64,000 nt of DNA from positions 682,001-746,000 of the forward strand of contig NZ_JABAIV010000002.1 in assembly GCF_013003915.1 (NCBI RefSeq). Direction: 5' to 3'. The position numbers and the translations under genes are program-made. The notes beneath the pieces were generated by a model. That model was not told the origin of the DNA. It did not search any database and saw only the letters and a program-made list of their open reading frames with translations. This DNA is from Telluria aromaticivorans (GTDB lineage: Bacteria > Pseudomonadota > Gammaproteobacteria > Burkholderiales > Burkholderiaceae_D). Position 1 is the first letter of the stretch. Each line of letters starts with the position of its first letter. This document shows, one piece after another, positions 47,223-55,900 of this stretch.

Positions 47223-48506
47223 TCAACGCTGGTAGGCAAGGCGGCCGCGCACGATGGTCGCCCTCACCTGCCCGGCCAGCTCGTAGCCGAGGAAAGGCGT
47301 GTGCTTGCCCTGGCTGGCGAGTGCCTTGCGCTCGACCTTCCAGCGCGCGTCCGGATCGAACAGCACCACGTCGGCCGCGGCGCCGACCGACAGGGTCCCC
47401 GCCGGCAGGCCGGCGATGCGCGCCGCTTCAATCGTGACCTTGCCGATCGCCTTCGACAGGGCGCCGCTGTTGCCGTGCTGGTCGTCGGACCACTTCAGGA
47501 CCAGGGACAGCAGCAGTTCCAGGCCGGTCGCACCCGGCGAAGCTTCGGCGAACGGCAGCAGCTTCTCGTCGTCGTCCACCGGCGTGTGGTCCGAGCAGAC
47601 CGCATCCACGGTGCCATCGAGCAGGCCGCTGCGGATCGCGTCGCGGTCGCGCTGGCTGCGCAGCGGCGGGTTGAAGCGCGCATTCGGGTCGAAGAAGCCG
47701 ATGTCGGCATCGGTCATGTGCAGGTGGTGGGCACCGACGTCGCAGGTGACCGGCAGGCCTTCCTTCTTGGCGCTTGCTACCAGGGCCAGGCCCTCGCTCG
47801 AGGACATGCGGCACAGGTGCACGCGCGCGCCGCTGGCGCGCATCAGCTCGAAAATCGTGTGCAGGGCGATGGTCTCGGACATGGTCGGCACGCCCGACAG
47901 GCCCAGGCGCGATGCCAGCGGGCCGCTGTGGGCCACGCCGCCGCGGCCGATGTGGGCGTCCTGGGGGCGCAGCCACACGGTGAAGCCGAAGGTCTTCGCA
48001 TACTGCATGGCGCGCAGCAGCACGGTGGTATCCAGCACAGGTTCCTCGGCCTGCGAGAAGCCGATGCAGCCGGCCTCGGTCAGTTCGGCCATTTCGGTCA
48101 GCGCCTTGCCCTTCAGGCCCATGGTCAGCGCGCCCAGCGGGTGCACATTGGCCTGGTTCAGGATGCGCGCGCGGTGCTTGAGCATCTCGACCAGGCCCGG
48201 CTCGTCCAGCACCGGGTCGGTGTCCGGTGGGCAGACCAGGGTGGTCACGCCGCCCTGCATCGCCGCCTGCATTTCCGATTCCAGCGTGGCCTTGTATTCG
48301 TAGCCCGGCTCGCGCAGGCGTGCCGACAGGTCGACCAGTCCTGGTGCGACCACCAGGCCGCTGGCGTCGATGGTGTTATCGGCCACGAAGCCGGCAGGTG
48401 GCGCGCCGATGGCGGCAATCACGCCGTCGGCAATGAACAAATCCGTTACCTGGTCGATGCCGTTCGCCGGGTCGATCACGCGCCCGTTCTTGATATGGTG
48501 TTTCAT
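47223..48506 (-). CDS. dihydroorotase-like protein PyrC' without the catalytic HxH
   Basis: Of 427 aa. The fold is that of dihydroorotase/amidohydrolase (ending [21 protein letters not shown]), but at the zinc site where active enzymes read DxHxHLRxPG this protein reads [10 protein letters not shown], so the metal-binding His pair is gone. Beside pyrB this matches the known non-catalytic PyrC' of pseudomonads, needed to assemble aspartate transcarbamoylase. An active PyrC must be elsewhere. The ATG overlaps the pyrB stop by four bases. Confidence 0.92.
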   Translation of the reverse strand: MKHHIKNGRVIDPANGIDQVTDLFIADGVIAAIGAPPAGFVADNTIDASGLVVAPGLVDLSARLREPGYEYKATLESEMQAAMQGGVTTLVCPPDTDPVLDEPGLVEMLKHRARILNQANVHPLGALTMGLKGKALTEMAELTEAGCIGFSQAEEPVLDTTVLLRAMQYAKTFGFTVWLRPQDAHIGRGGVAHSGPLASRLGLSGVPTMSETIALHTIFELMRASGARVHLCRMSSSEGLALVASAKKEGLPVTCDVGAHHLHMTDADIGFFDPNARFNPPLRSQRDRDAIRSGLLDGTVDAVCSDHTPVDDDEKLLPFAEASPGATGLELLLSLVLKWSDDQHGNSGALSKAIGKVTIEAARIAGLPAGTLSVGAAADVVLFDPDARWKVERKALASQGKHTPFLGYELAGQVRATIVRGRLAYQR

Positions 48507-49483
48507 CCGTGGGTTCCCGCCAAAATGCTCATCACTGCCATGCGTACTGCAATCCCGAAGGTCACCTGCGGCAGGATCACTGCCTGGCTGCCGTCCGCCA
48601 CCGCCGAGTCGATCTCGACGCCGCGGTTCATCGGGCCCGGGTGCATCACGATCGCATCCGGCTTGGCCAGCGCGAGGCGCTCCGGGGTCAGGCCGTAGCT
48701 CTTGAAGTATTCCTGGGCCGAAGGCAGCAGCGCGCCGCTCATGCGCTCGCTCTGCAGGCGCAGCATGATGATCACGTCGACGTCCTTCAGGCCTTCGTTC
48801 ATGTCGGTGAAGGTGCGCACGCCCATCTGGTCCAGGCCACCCGGCAGCAGGGTGTGCGGGCCGATGGCGCGCACTTCCGGCACGCCCAGCGTGGTCAGGG
48901 CGTGGATGTCCGAACGCGCCACGCGGCTGTGCAGGATGTCGCCGACGATCGCCACCCGCAGGTTGGTGAAGTCCTTCTTGTAGTGGCGGATCGTGTACAT
49001 GTCGAGCAAGCCCTGGGTCGGGTGCGCGTGGCGGCCGTCGCCGGCGTTCACGACGTGCACGTGCGACTGCCCGGTCTCGACCAGGTGCTTGGCGATCAGG
49101 TAGGGCGCGCCCGACTGCGCATGGCGCACCACGAACATGTCGGCGTGCATGGCCGACAAATTGTCGATGGTGTCGAGCAGCGACTCGCCCTTGCTGGCCG
49201 ACGAGGCCTGGATATTCAGGTTGATGACGTCGGCCGACAGGCGCTTGGCGGCGATCTCGAAGGTGGTGCGGGTGCGGGTGCTGTTCTCGAAGAACAGGTT
49301 GAACACGCTCTTGCCGCGCATGAGCGGCACCTTCTTTACCTCGCGGTCGGAAATGCCCACGAAGCTCGACGCGGTGTCGAGGATGTGGTTGACGATGGAC
49401 TTGGGCAGGCCCTCGATGCTGAGCAGGTGTTGCAGCTCGCCGTTCTTGTTCAGTTGCGGATTATTGTGCAGGATTTTCGGCAT
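48503..49483 (-). CDS. pyrB: aspartate carbamoyltransferase catalytic subunit
   Basis: First committed step of pyrimidine synthesis. Of 326 aa from ATG 49483; ATG 49513 inside pyrR is an alternative. Carbamoyl-phosphate loop [35 protein letters not shown], then [19 protein letters not shown]. No pyrI in the window; regulation likely through the PyrC' complex. Overlaps pyrR by 23 bases. Confidence 0.96.
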   Translation of the reverse strand: MPKILHNNPQLNKNGELQHLLSIEGLPKSIVNHILDTASSFVGISDREVKKVPLMRGKSVFNLFFENSTRTRTTFEIAAKRLSADVINLNIQASSASKGESLLDTIDNLSAMHADMFVVRHAQSGAPYLIAKHLVETGQSHVHVVNAGDGRHAHPTQGLLDMYTIRHYKKDFTNLRVAIVGDILHSRVARSDIHALTTLGVPEVRAIGPHTLLPGGLDQMGVRTFTDMNEGLKDVDVIIMLRLQSERMSGALLPSAQEYFKSYGLTPERLALAKPDAIVMHPGPMNRGVEIDSAVADGSQAVILPQVTFGIAVRMAVMSILAGTHG

Positions 49484-50012
49484 GGCTAGTCGTCGGGGCA
49501 GGATCTTCTTCAATGGTCAGCGAAAGTTGGCCGGCATCGCCGCGCTGCAGGCACAGCGACTGGTGCGACGGCAGCGAGGTGCGCACGCCGGCATAGTCGG
49601 CGGCCACCGGCAGCTCGCGCCCATCGCGGTCGGCCAGCGTGGCCAGGCGGATGCAGGCTGGCCTGCCGTAGTCGAACAGCACGTTGATCGCGGCGCGCAC
49701 GGTGCGGCCGGTTTCCAGCACGTCGTCGACCAGCACGATGGTCGCGCCATCGACCGGGAACCGGATATGGGTCGGTTTCACGTCCGGGTGCAGGCCCTTT
49801 TTCGCATAGTCGTCGCGGTAGAACGAGACGTCGATAGTGCCGAAGCGCCCCAGCAGGTCGAGGTCGCGCGCAAGGCGTTCGGCCAGCCAGGCGCCGCCCG
49901 AATGGATGCCGACAATGGCGGCGTCCGGCACGCCGGCCAGGCCTGCGCGGACCTGGCCCAGCAGCTCGCGGTACAGCGCCTCCGCGTCGTACTCTAGATT
50001 AGATGTTGGCAT
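49461..50012 (-). CDS. pyrR: PyrR: bifunctional pyr operon regulator / uracil phosphoribosyltransferase
   Basis: Of 183 aa from ATG 50012. PRPP motif [30 protein letters not shown] and the N-terminal [15 protein letters not shown] are as in PyrR. In Gram-positives it controls attenuation by binding pyr mRNA; no anti-terminator sequence is visible here, so the regulatory role is less clear. Upstream of pyrB and overlapping ruvX by 14 bases. Confidence 0.93.
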   Translation of the reverse strand: MPTSNLEYDAEALYRELLGQVRAGLAGVPDAAIVGIHSGGAWLAERLARDLDLLGRFGTIDVSFYRDDYAKKGLHPDVKPTHIRFPVDGATIVLVDDVLETGRTVRAAINVLFDYGRPACIRLATLADRDGRELPVAADYAGVRTSLPSHQSLCLQRGDAGQLSLTIEEDPAPTTSHAENPAQ

Positions 50013-50391
50013 GGTCGTCAAAGTATTGTTGCAAAATGATGGCAGCCGCCTGGGCGTCGATGACCTCGCCGCGTTTCTGCGGGATGACGGCGGAAGAATA
50101 GCGTTCGTCGACGAGGTCGACGGGCAGGCTGTAGCGGCCGTGGAGCTGGTTGGCGAAGCGCCGCGCGCGCATCGTCATGTCGTGCTCGGCGCCGTCGGGA
50201 TGGCGCGGCTCGCCCACGATGAGGCGAGCCGGCTTCCATTCGTTGATGAGGTCGCCAATGACCTGGAAACGGGTGGCGTTGTCGATGGCCTTGATGACCG
50301 TCAACGGCTGCGCCTGCCCAGTCAGGGTGTTGCCCATGGCAATGCCAATGCGCTTCACCCCGAAATCAAATCCAAATACGATATCAACCAT
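49999..50391 (-). CDS. ruvX: Holliday junction resolvase-like / pre-16S rRNA nuclease RuvX (YqgF)
   Basis: Of 130 aa. RNase H fold: FGFDFGVKRIGIAMGNTLTGQAQPL with the first Asp, LIVGEPRHPDG and LPVDLVDERYSSA with the second acidic residue. Implicated in 16S rRNA 5' maturation. Follows yqgE after nine bases; always paired with it in proteobacteria. Confidence 0.95.
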   Translation of the reverse strand: MVDIVFGFDFGVKRIGIAMGNTLTGQAQPLTVIKAIDNATRFQVIGDLINEWKPARLIVGEPRHPDGAEHDMTMRARRFANQLHGRYSLPVDLVDERYSSAVIPQKRGEVIDAQAAAIILQQYFDDHANI

Positions 50392-50400
50392 TACAGCATT

Positions 50401-51057
50401 TCATGCGTGACCAGCCTCTGTAGCAAGCATGAGTGGATCGATTCCCAGCAGTTTGATGGCGGCCGTATAGCGCTCTTCGATCGGCAGGTCGAACAGCACG
50501 CGGGCGTCGGCCGCGACGGTCAGCCAGCCGTTGCGCGAGAGTTCTTCTTCCAGCTGGCCCGGGCTCCAGCCGGCATAGCCGATCGACACCAGCATGCGGG
50601 CCGGGCCGGTGCCGCTGGCGACGGCCTCGAGCACGTCGATCGAGGTGGTGAAGGCGACCTCGTCGGTAACGGTGAGCGAAGACGAGTAGCGCCCGCTGGG
50701 GGTGTGCAGCACGAAGCCGCGATCATCCTGGACCGGGCCGCCGAACATGATCGGCTCGTCCACGACCGGGGAGCGCAGGCCTTCGCCCAGCTTCAGGTCG
50801 ACGCGGTCGAACAACACTTCCATGGTCATGTCGGTGGGTTTGTTGATCACCACGCCGAGCACGCCCTTCTCGTTGTGCTCGCAGACATAGACCACCGTGC
50901 CGCCGAAGATCGGATCCTGGATCGACGGCATCGCGATCAGGAAATGGTTGGCGAGGTTCAGTCCGGAAGGAGCAGGGCCGATGTTCCCCAGCGTATCGTC
51001 GTGTTCCGGTGGCATGCCGGGCATCGGTAGAGTCTTGCCAACTTTGCTTTTTTTCAT
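50401..51057 (-). CDS. yqgE: YqgE/AlgH family protein (DUF179)
   Basis: Of 218 aa from ATG 51057; the frame opens further 5' without homology. Family marks: LANHFLIAMPSIQDPIFGGTVVYVCEHNEKGVLGVVINKPTDMTMEVLF and PIMFGGPVQDDRGFVLH, then SIGYAGWSPGQLEEEL. Proposed roles in regulation are not proven. First gene of the yqgE-ruvX-pyrR-pyrB-pyrC'-acyltransferase operon. Confidence 0.94.
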   Translation of the reverse strand: MKKSKVGKTLPMPGMPPEHDDTLGNIGPAPSGLNLANHFLIAMPSIQDPIFGGTVVYVCEHNEKGVLGVVINKPTDMTMEVLFDRVDLKLGEGLRSPVVDEPIMFGGPVQDDRGFVLHTPSGRYSSSLTVTDEVAFTTSIDVLEAVASGTGPARMLVSIGYAGWSPGQLEEELSRNGWLTVAADARVLFDLPIEERYTAAIKLLGIDPLMLATEAGHA

Positions 51058-51323
51058 ACGCTTACTCTCACATGGGCTCACTCTGGTTAGCGACCGCCTG
51101 GGATACCGTGGGCGACCGGGAAGTGTCCACAAAACAACGTTACGCTTTTCGATAGTTTACACCGAATCCGCCCGGCGCCTCTGGAAGCGCCATGACACGC
51201 ACCGTCCGCAGCCCGTGAGACGCCATCCGCAACGTCCCACAACTGACCCGTCCTCTTTCTCTGACGGCTGCTTAGGAAGAATCCTACCCAGTAAAATCGG
51301 CCGCCACCTTGACCCCGCACACG

Positions 51324-52778
51324 ATGATGAATATGAGCAACTCTTTGGTTTGGTTCCGCCGTGATCTGCGCGCATTCGACCATGCAGCCCTGCACCGGGC
51401 CTTGACCTCGTCCAAGCGTGTGTACTGCGTCTTCGTGTATGACAGCGAGATCCTCGACGAGCTGCCCCGCGACGACCGGCGCGTGCGTTTCATCCACGCG
51501 AGCCTGGCCAGCCTCGACGCCGAACTGCGACGGCTCGGCGGATACCTGATTGTGCGGCAAGGCCGCCCGCTTGAAGTGATTCCCGCGCTCGCCGCCGAAT
51601 TGCAGGTCGACGCGGTCCATGTATGTGCCGATTATGAACCCGACGCGGTCGAACGCGACGCACGGATGAAAGCCGCCCTTGAAGCTGAAGGCAGGCAATT
51701 TCTCAGCTTTAAGGATCAGGTAATCTTCGAGAAGGAAGAAGTGCTGACCCTGGCAAAGGGGCCGTTCTCGGTGTTCACGCCCTACAAGAATGCCTGGCTC
51801 AAGCGGCTGGCGGCCATGCCGGAGACCCTGGCCAGCTACCCGGTCGACGCCTACGCGCATGCCTTCGCGCCGCCCACCCTGCCGCCTGCCCTGCCGTCGC
51901 TGGAAGACATCGGTTTCGAGCCGGGCGAGCCGCCGCTGCCGGCCGGGATGGAGGGCGCGGAGGAGTTGTTCGAGCGCTTCGTGGCGCACATGGCGGACTA
52001 CGGCCGGGCGCGCGATTTCCCATCCGAGGACGGCACCTCGAGGCTGTCGACCCACCTGCGCTTCGGCACCACCTCGATCCGCCATCTCGTGCGCACTGCG
52101 CAGCAGATGGCGCTGAGCGGCGCGGGCGGCACGGGCGCCTCGGTCTGGCTGTCGGAACTCATCTGGCGCGATTTCTATTCGATGATCTTGGCGCGCAACC
52201 CGCAAATCGTGACGCGCTCGTTCAAGCCGGCTTTCGACGTGCTGGCGTGGGAGACGGGTGAGGAAGCCGACGCCATGTTCGCGGCCTGGTGCGAGGGACG
52301 CACCGGCTATCCGCTGGTGGATGCGGCGATGGCGCAGCTGAACCAGAGCGGCTTCATGCACAACCGGCTGCGCATGGTGACGGCCAGCTTTCTTACCAAG
52401 GATTTGGGGATCGACTGGCGCCGCGGCGAGCGTTATTTTGCGCTCAAGCTGAACGATTACGACCTGGCTTCCAACAACGGCGGCTGGCAATGGGCGGCGT
52501 CGACCGGGTGCGATGCGCAGCCGTGGTTCAGGATTTTCAATCCGGTGTCGCAGTCGACGCGTTTCGATGCGCAGGGCGATTTTATTCGCGAGTGGGTGCC
52601 TGCGCTGGCAAGGCTGGGCGCGAAGGAGATTCATGCGCCGTGGCTGGTGGCGGGCGAGGTGCTGGCGGAGAAAGGGGTGGTGCTGGGGAGGGATTATCCG
52701 CTGCCTATCGTGGAGCACGATGTGGCGCGGAAGCGGACGCTGGAGCGGTTTGCGGTGGTGAAGAAGGCTGCGGGCTGA
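51324..52778 (+). CDS. phrB: deoxyribodipyrimidine photolyase
   Basis: Blue-light repair of cyclobutane pyrimidine dimers. Of 484 aa; ATGs at 51324, 51327 and 51333 are possible starts and there is no good ribosome site. N-terminal antenna domain (LVWFRRDLRAFDHAAL), C-terminal FAD domain with TSRLSTHLRFGTTSIRHL, WLSELIWRDFYSMIL, GRTGYPLVDAAMAQLNQSGFMHNRLRMVTASFLTKDLGIDWRRGERYF and NNGGWQWAASTGCDAQPWFRIFNP. Class I type. Monocistronic. Confidence 0.95.
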   Translation: MMNMSNSLVWFRRDLRAFDHAALHRALTSSKRVYCVFVYDSEILDELPRDDRRVRFIHASLASLDAELRRLGGYLIVRQGRPLEVIPALAAELQVDAVHVCADYEPDAVERDARMKAALEAEGRQFLSFKDQVIFEKEEVLTLAKGPFSVFTPYKNAWLKRLAAMPETLASYPVDAYAHAFAPPTLPPALPSLEDIGFEPGEPPLPAGMEGAEELFERFVAHMADYGRARDFPSEDGTSRLSTHLRFGTTSIRHLVRTAQQMALSGAGGTGASVWLSELIWRDFYSMILARNPQIVTRSFKPAFDVLAWETGEEADAMFAAWCEGRTGYPLVDAAMAQLNQSGFMHNRLRMVTASFLTKDLGIDWRRGERYFALKLNDYDLASNNGGWQWAASTGCDAQPWFRIFNPVSQSTRFDAQGDFIREWVPALARLGAKEIHAPWLVAGEVLAEKGVVLGRDYPLPIVEHDVARKRTLERFAVVKKAAG

Positions 52779-52791
52779 TCGACAAACTTGG

Positions 52792-52811
52792 GTTCCGGCC
52801 TTCGCCGGAAC
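52792..52811 (+). terminator. hairpin downstream of phrB
   Basis: Eight-bp perfect stem GTTCCGGC-CTTC-GCCGGAAC, 13 bases after the photolyase stop; only a short GGTTT follows. Confidence 0.45.
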
Positions 52812-52902
52812 AACGGTTTCTGGGCTCATACTAAAAGCGTTTGTACGTCTACCCTAAAGACCGTCATACGCGCCACTGGCGCCTATGACTCCCGGCGCCG
52901 GC

Positions 52903-52929
52903 GGAAGCAATGCCACTGGCATCGCTTCC
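52903..52929 (-). terminator. hairpin downstream of chpA
   Basis: GGAAGC-A-ATGCC, loop ACT, GGCAT-C-GCTTCC: 11 pairs with one A-C mismatch, between the convergent phrB and chpA ends. Confidence 0.45.
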
Positions 52930-52962
52930 TCCAATTTCGTACCGCAGTCGCTCGCGCAACCG

Positions 52963-55900
52963 TCAGCCTTGTCCCTTATTCAGCAAGCTATCGATCGCCG
53001 CCAGCAACACCGCCTCCTGGTACGGCTTTCCGAAGAACGCATTCACCCCCAAGCCCAGCGCCACGTTGCGGTGCTTGTCGGCCGTGCGCGAGGTGATCAT
53101 GATGATCGGGACGCCACTGGTGGCTGGGTTCTCGCGCAGCTGGCGCGTCAAATCAAAACCGTCCATGCGCGGCATCTCGATATCGACCAGCATCAGGTCG
53201 GGCCGCGCGTGTTCGATCTGTTCGAGCGCGTCGACGCCGTCCTTGGCCAGCATCACCCCATAAGCTTCGCGCTCGAGCAGGCGCTGGGTCACGCGGCGCA
53301 CGGTGATCGAATCGTCGACCACCATGATGGTCGCGCGCTGCGCCGGCTGCGCATTGCCGGCGCCGGAGGCAGCAGGCGCGGCAGGCAGCTGCGCCAGCGC
53401 CACCGGATCGAGGATCAGCACGATCTCGCCGGTGCCCAGCACCGTGGCGCCGGCGATGCCCGGCATGCGCGACAGCTGCGGGCCGATGTTCTTGACCACT
53501 ACTTCGCGGTTGCCCAGCACCTCGTCCACGCGCAGCGCGATGCGTCCGCCCGCGCCGTGCACCACCAGCACCGGGTTCAGGCGCTGCATGGCCGGTCCAT
53601 GCCCAGCCTCACCCAGCAGCGCATCGAGTGCATGCAATGTGTGCGGCTGGCCCGCCACCGGCATCGATCCGGAGGCCTGCGCAGCCGCCAGTTCGGTATC
53701 GCGCACCTGCATCACCTGCTCGACCAGGGTCGAGGGCAGCGCCCAGGTGCGGCCGGCGCTGGCAACCAGTACTACCTGCGCCACCGCCAGGGTCAGCGGT
53801 AGGTGGATCGAGAAGCGCGTGCCCTTGCCCGGCTCGGTGGTGACCACCACGCGGCCGCCCAGCGCCTGCGCTTCGGAACGCACCACGTCCATGCCGACGC
53901 CGCGGCCGGCCAGTTCGCTCAAGGCCTCGGCGGTCGAAAAGCCCGGCTCGAAAATCAGCTCGGCCGCATCCTGGTCGGACACGGCTTCGTTTCCGCCGAC
54001 CAGGCCCATCGCGCGCGCCTTGCTGCGGATACGCTCCAGGTCCAGGCCGGCGCCGTCGTCGCTGAATTGAATGGCGACTTCATTGCCGTGCTGATCGACC
54101 TGCACCAGGATCTCGCCGGTCTCCGCCTTGCCCGCATCAAGGCGCGCGCTGCGCGCTTCGATGCCATGCACGATGGCGTTGCGCAGCAGGTGTTCGAAAG
54201 GCGCGGCCATCTGTTCCAGCACGCTGCGGTCAATTTCCACCGCGCCCCCGCGGATGTCGAGGTTGACACGTTTATCGGTTTCTTTCGCGGTCTGGCGCGC
54301 CACGCGGAACAGACGCTCGGACAAACTCGCAAACGGCACCATGCGCACTCGCATCAGGTCGCGCTGCAGGTCGCGCGTCATGCGCGACTGGGCGGCCAGG
54401 TCGTCCGCCGCGCTGTCCACGGTGCGCGACAGGCTGTCGTGGAAGGCTTCCACGTCGTCGACGCTCTCGGCCATCATGCGCGTGAGTTCCTGCAGGCGGG
54501 TGAAGCGGTCGAATTCGAGCGGGTCGAATTCGCGCTCGCCGGCGATCGACAGGCGGGACGCAATCTGCGATTCGGCCTGCATCTCGATCTCGCGCATCTG
54601 GCGGCGCAGGCGGTCGAGGTTTTCCGAGAAATCGGACAGCGCGCCCTTGAGCGAGCCGACCTGGTTTTCCAGGCGCGAACGCGAGATCGATACTTCGCCG
54701 GCCTGGTTGACCACGCGGTCCAGGATGTCGGCACGCACCCGCACCAGCGGCGTCCGCGCGCCCTGCTGCCCGGCAGGGACTTCCAACGCTGCGGCCTGCG
54801 CCGGCGGTGTGGACGGCGACTGGGGCTGCTGCAGCTGCTCGAACAGCAGCAGCGCCGCGTCGTAGCTGGCCAGCAGTTCGTCGAAGGCGGCCGGCGTGGT
54901 GGTGCCGGCATGCACCATGTTCTCGACCTGGGTTTCCAGTTCGTGGGTGTGCTGGCCGAGACGCATCGCGCCGGCCATGCGGGCGCTGCCCTTGACGGTA
55001 TGCAGCGCGCGCTGCAGGCCCTGGGCGGCGGCGCCGTCTTGCGGGTTCTGCTGCCACTGGCGCAGGCTATTCCCGATCTGCGGGAACAGGTCGGCGCCTT
55101 CTTCGAGGAAGACCGGCAGCAGGTCGGGATCGAGTTCGTCGCCGAAGACCGGGACGGCGGCCAGCGCGCTGTCTTCCAGCGCCGGCAGCGGCACGGCCGG
55201 CAGCAGCGGCGCCGGCTCGGTGTGAACATGTGGCTCCGGCTCCGGCTCCAGCTCCGGTTCCGAGGCCAGCACCGCGGCCACCGCTTCCGGCGCCTCGTCT
55301 AGCCCGGCCTCGTCCGGCGTCACCGGCACGAAAGCCGGCGTGTCGTCGCCAGGAGCGGCCGGGGCCAGGTCCGGGGCCGCGAAGGCCGAAGCGGCAAACG
55401 GGTCGTCGAGGAAGGTGTCGAACAAATCGTCGATCTCGCTGAGCGCGTTCGACTGCGCTTCTTCATCGCGCACCGCCTGCGGCGCGGCGGCCGTTGCAGT
55501 ATCACGGGGAGTGTCGGGCGACGCCAGCAGCTCGTCGTAGGCGGTGGCAAACAAGGTATCGAGCTTGCCTGCCAATACCGGGTCGGCTTCGCCATACAGG
55601 TTGGCAGCCTGCTGGCTGGCGAGGCGTTCCAGCAAGGCGCCGAGCTGGGCGACCAGGTCGGGCTGGCCAGGAGCCAGTTCGCCCAGGCCGAACACCTGCA
55701 GCATCGTGCGCACGCGCGACAGGGTCGCGTCCAACAGCTCGCGCCCGCCCTCGTCGAGCAGCGGGCCGGGCGCCGCCAGCTTTTCCAGCACCAGTTCCAG
55801 CGCGTGGGCGATGTCCTGCAAGGCGGCATAGCCGACCGTGGCCGAGGTGCCGGCCAGCGTGTGCGCAGCCTTCAGGGCTTCTAGCGAGGCGCGCCGCTGG

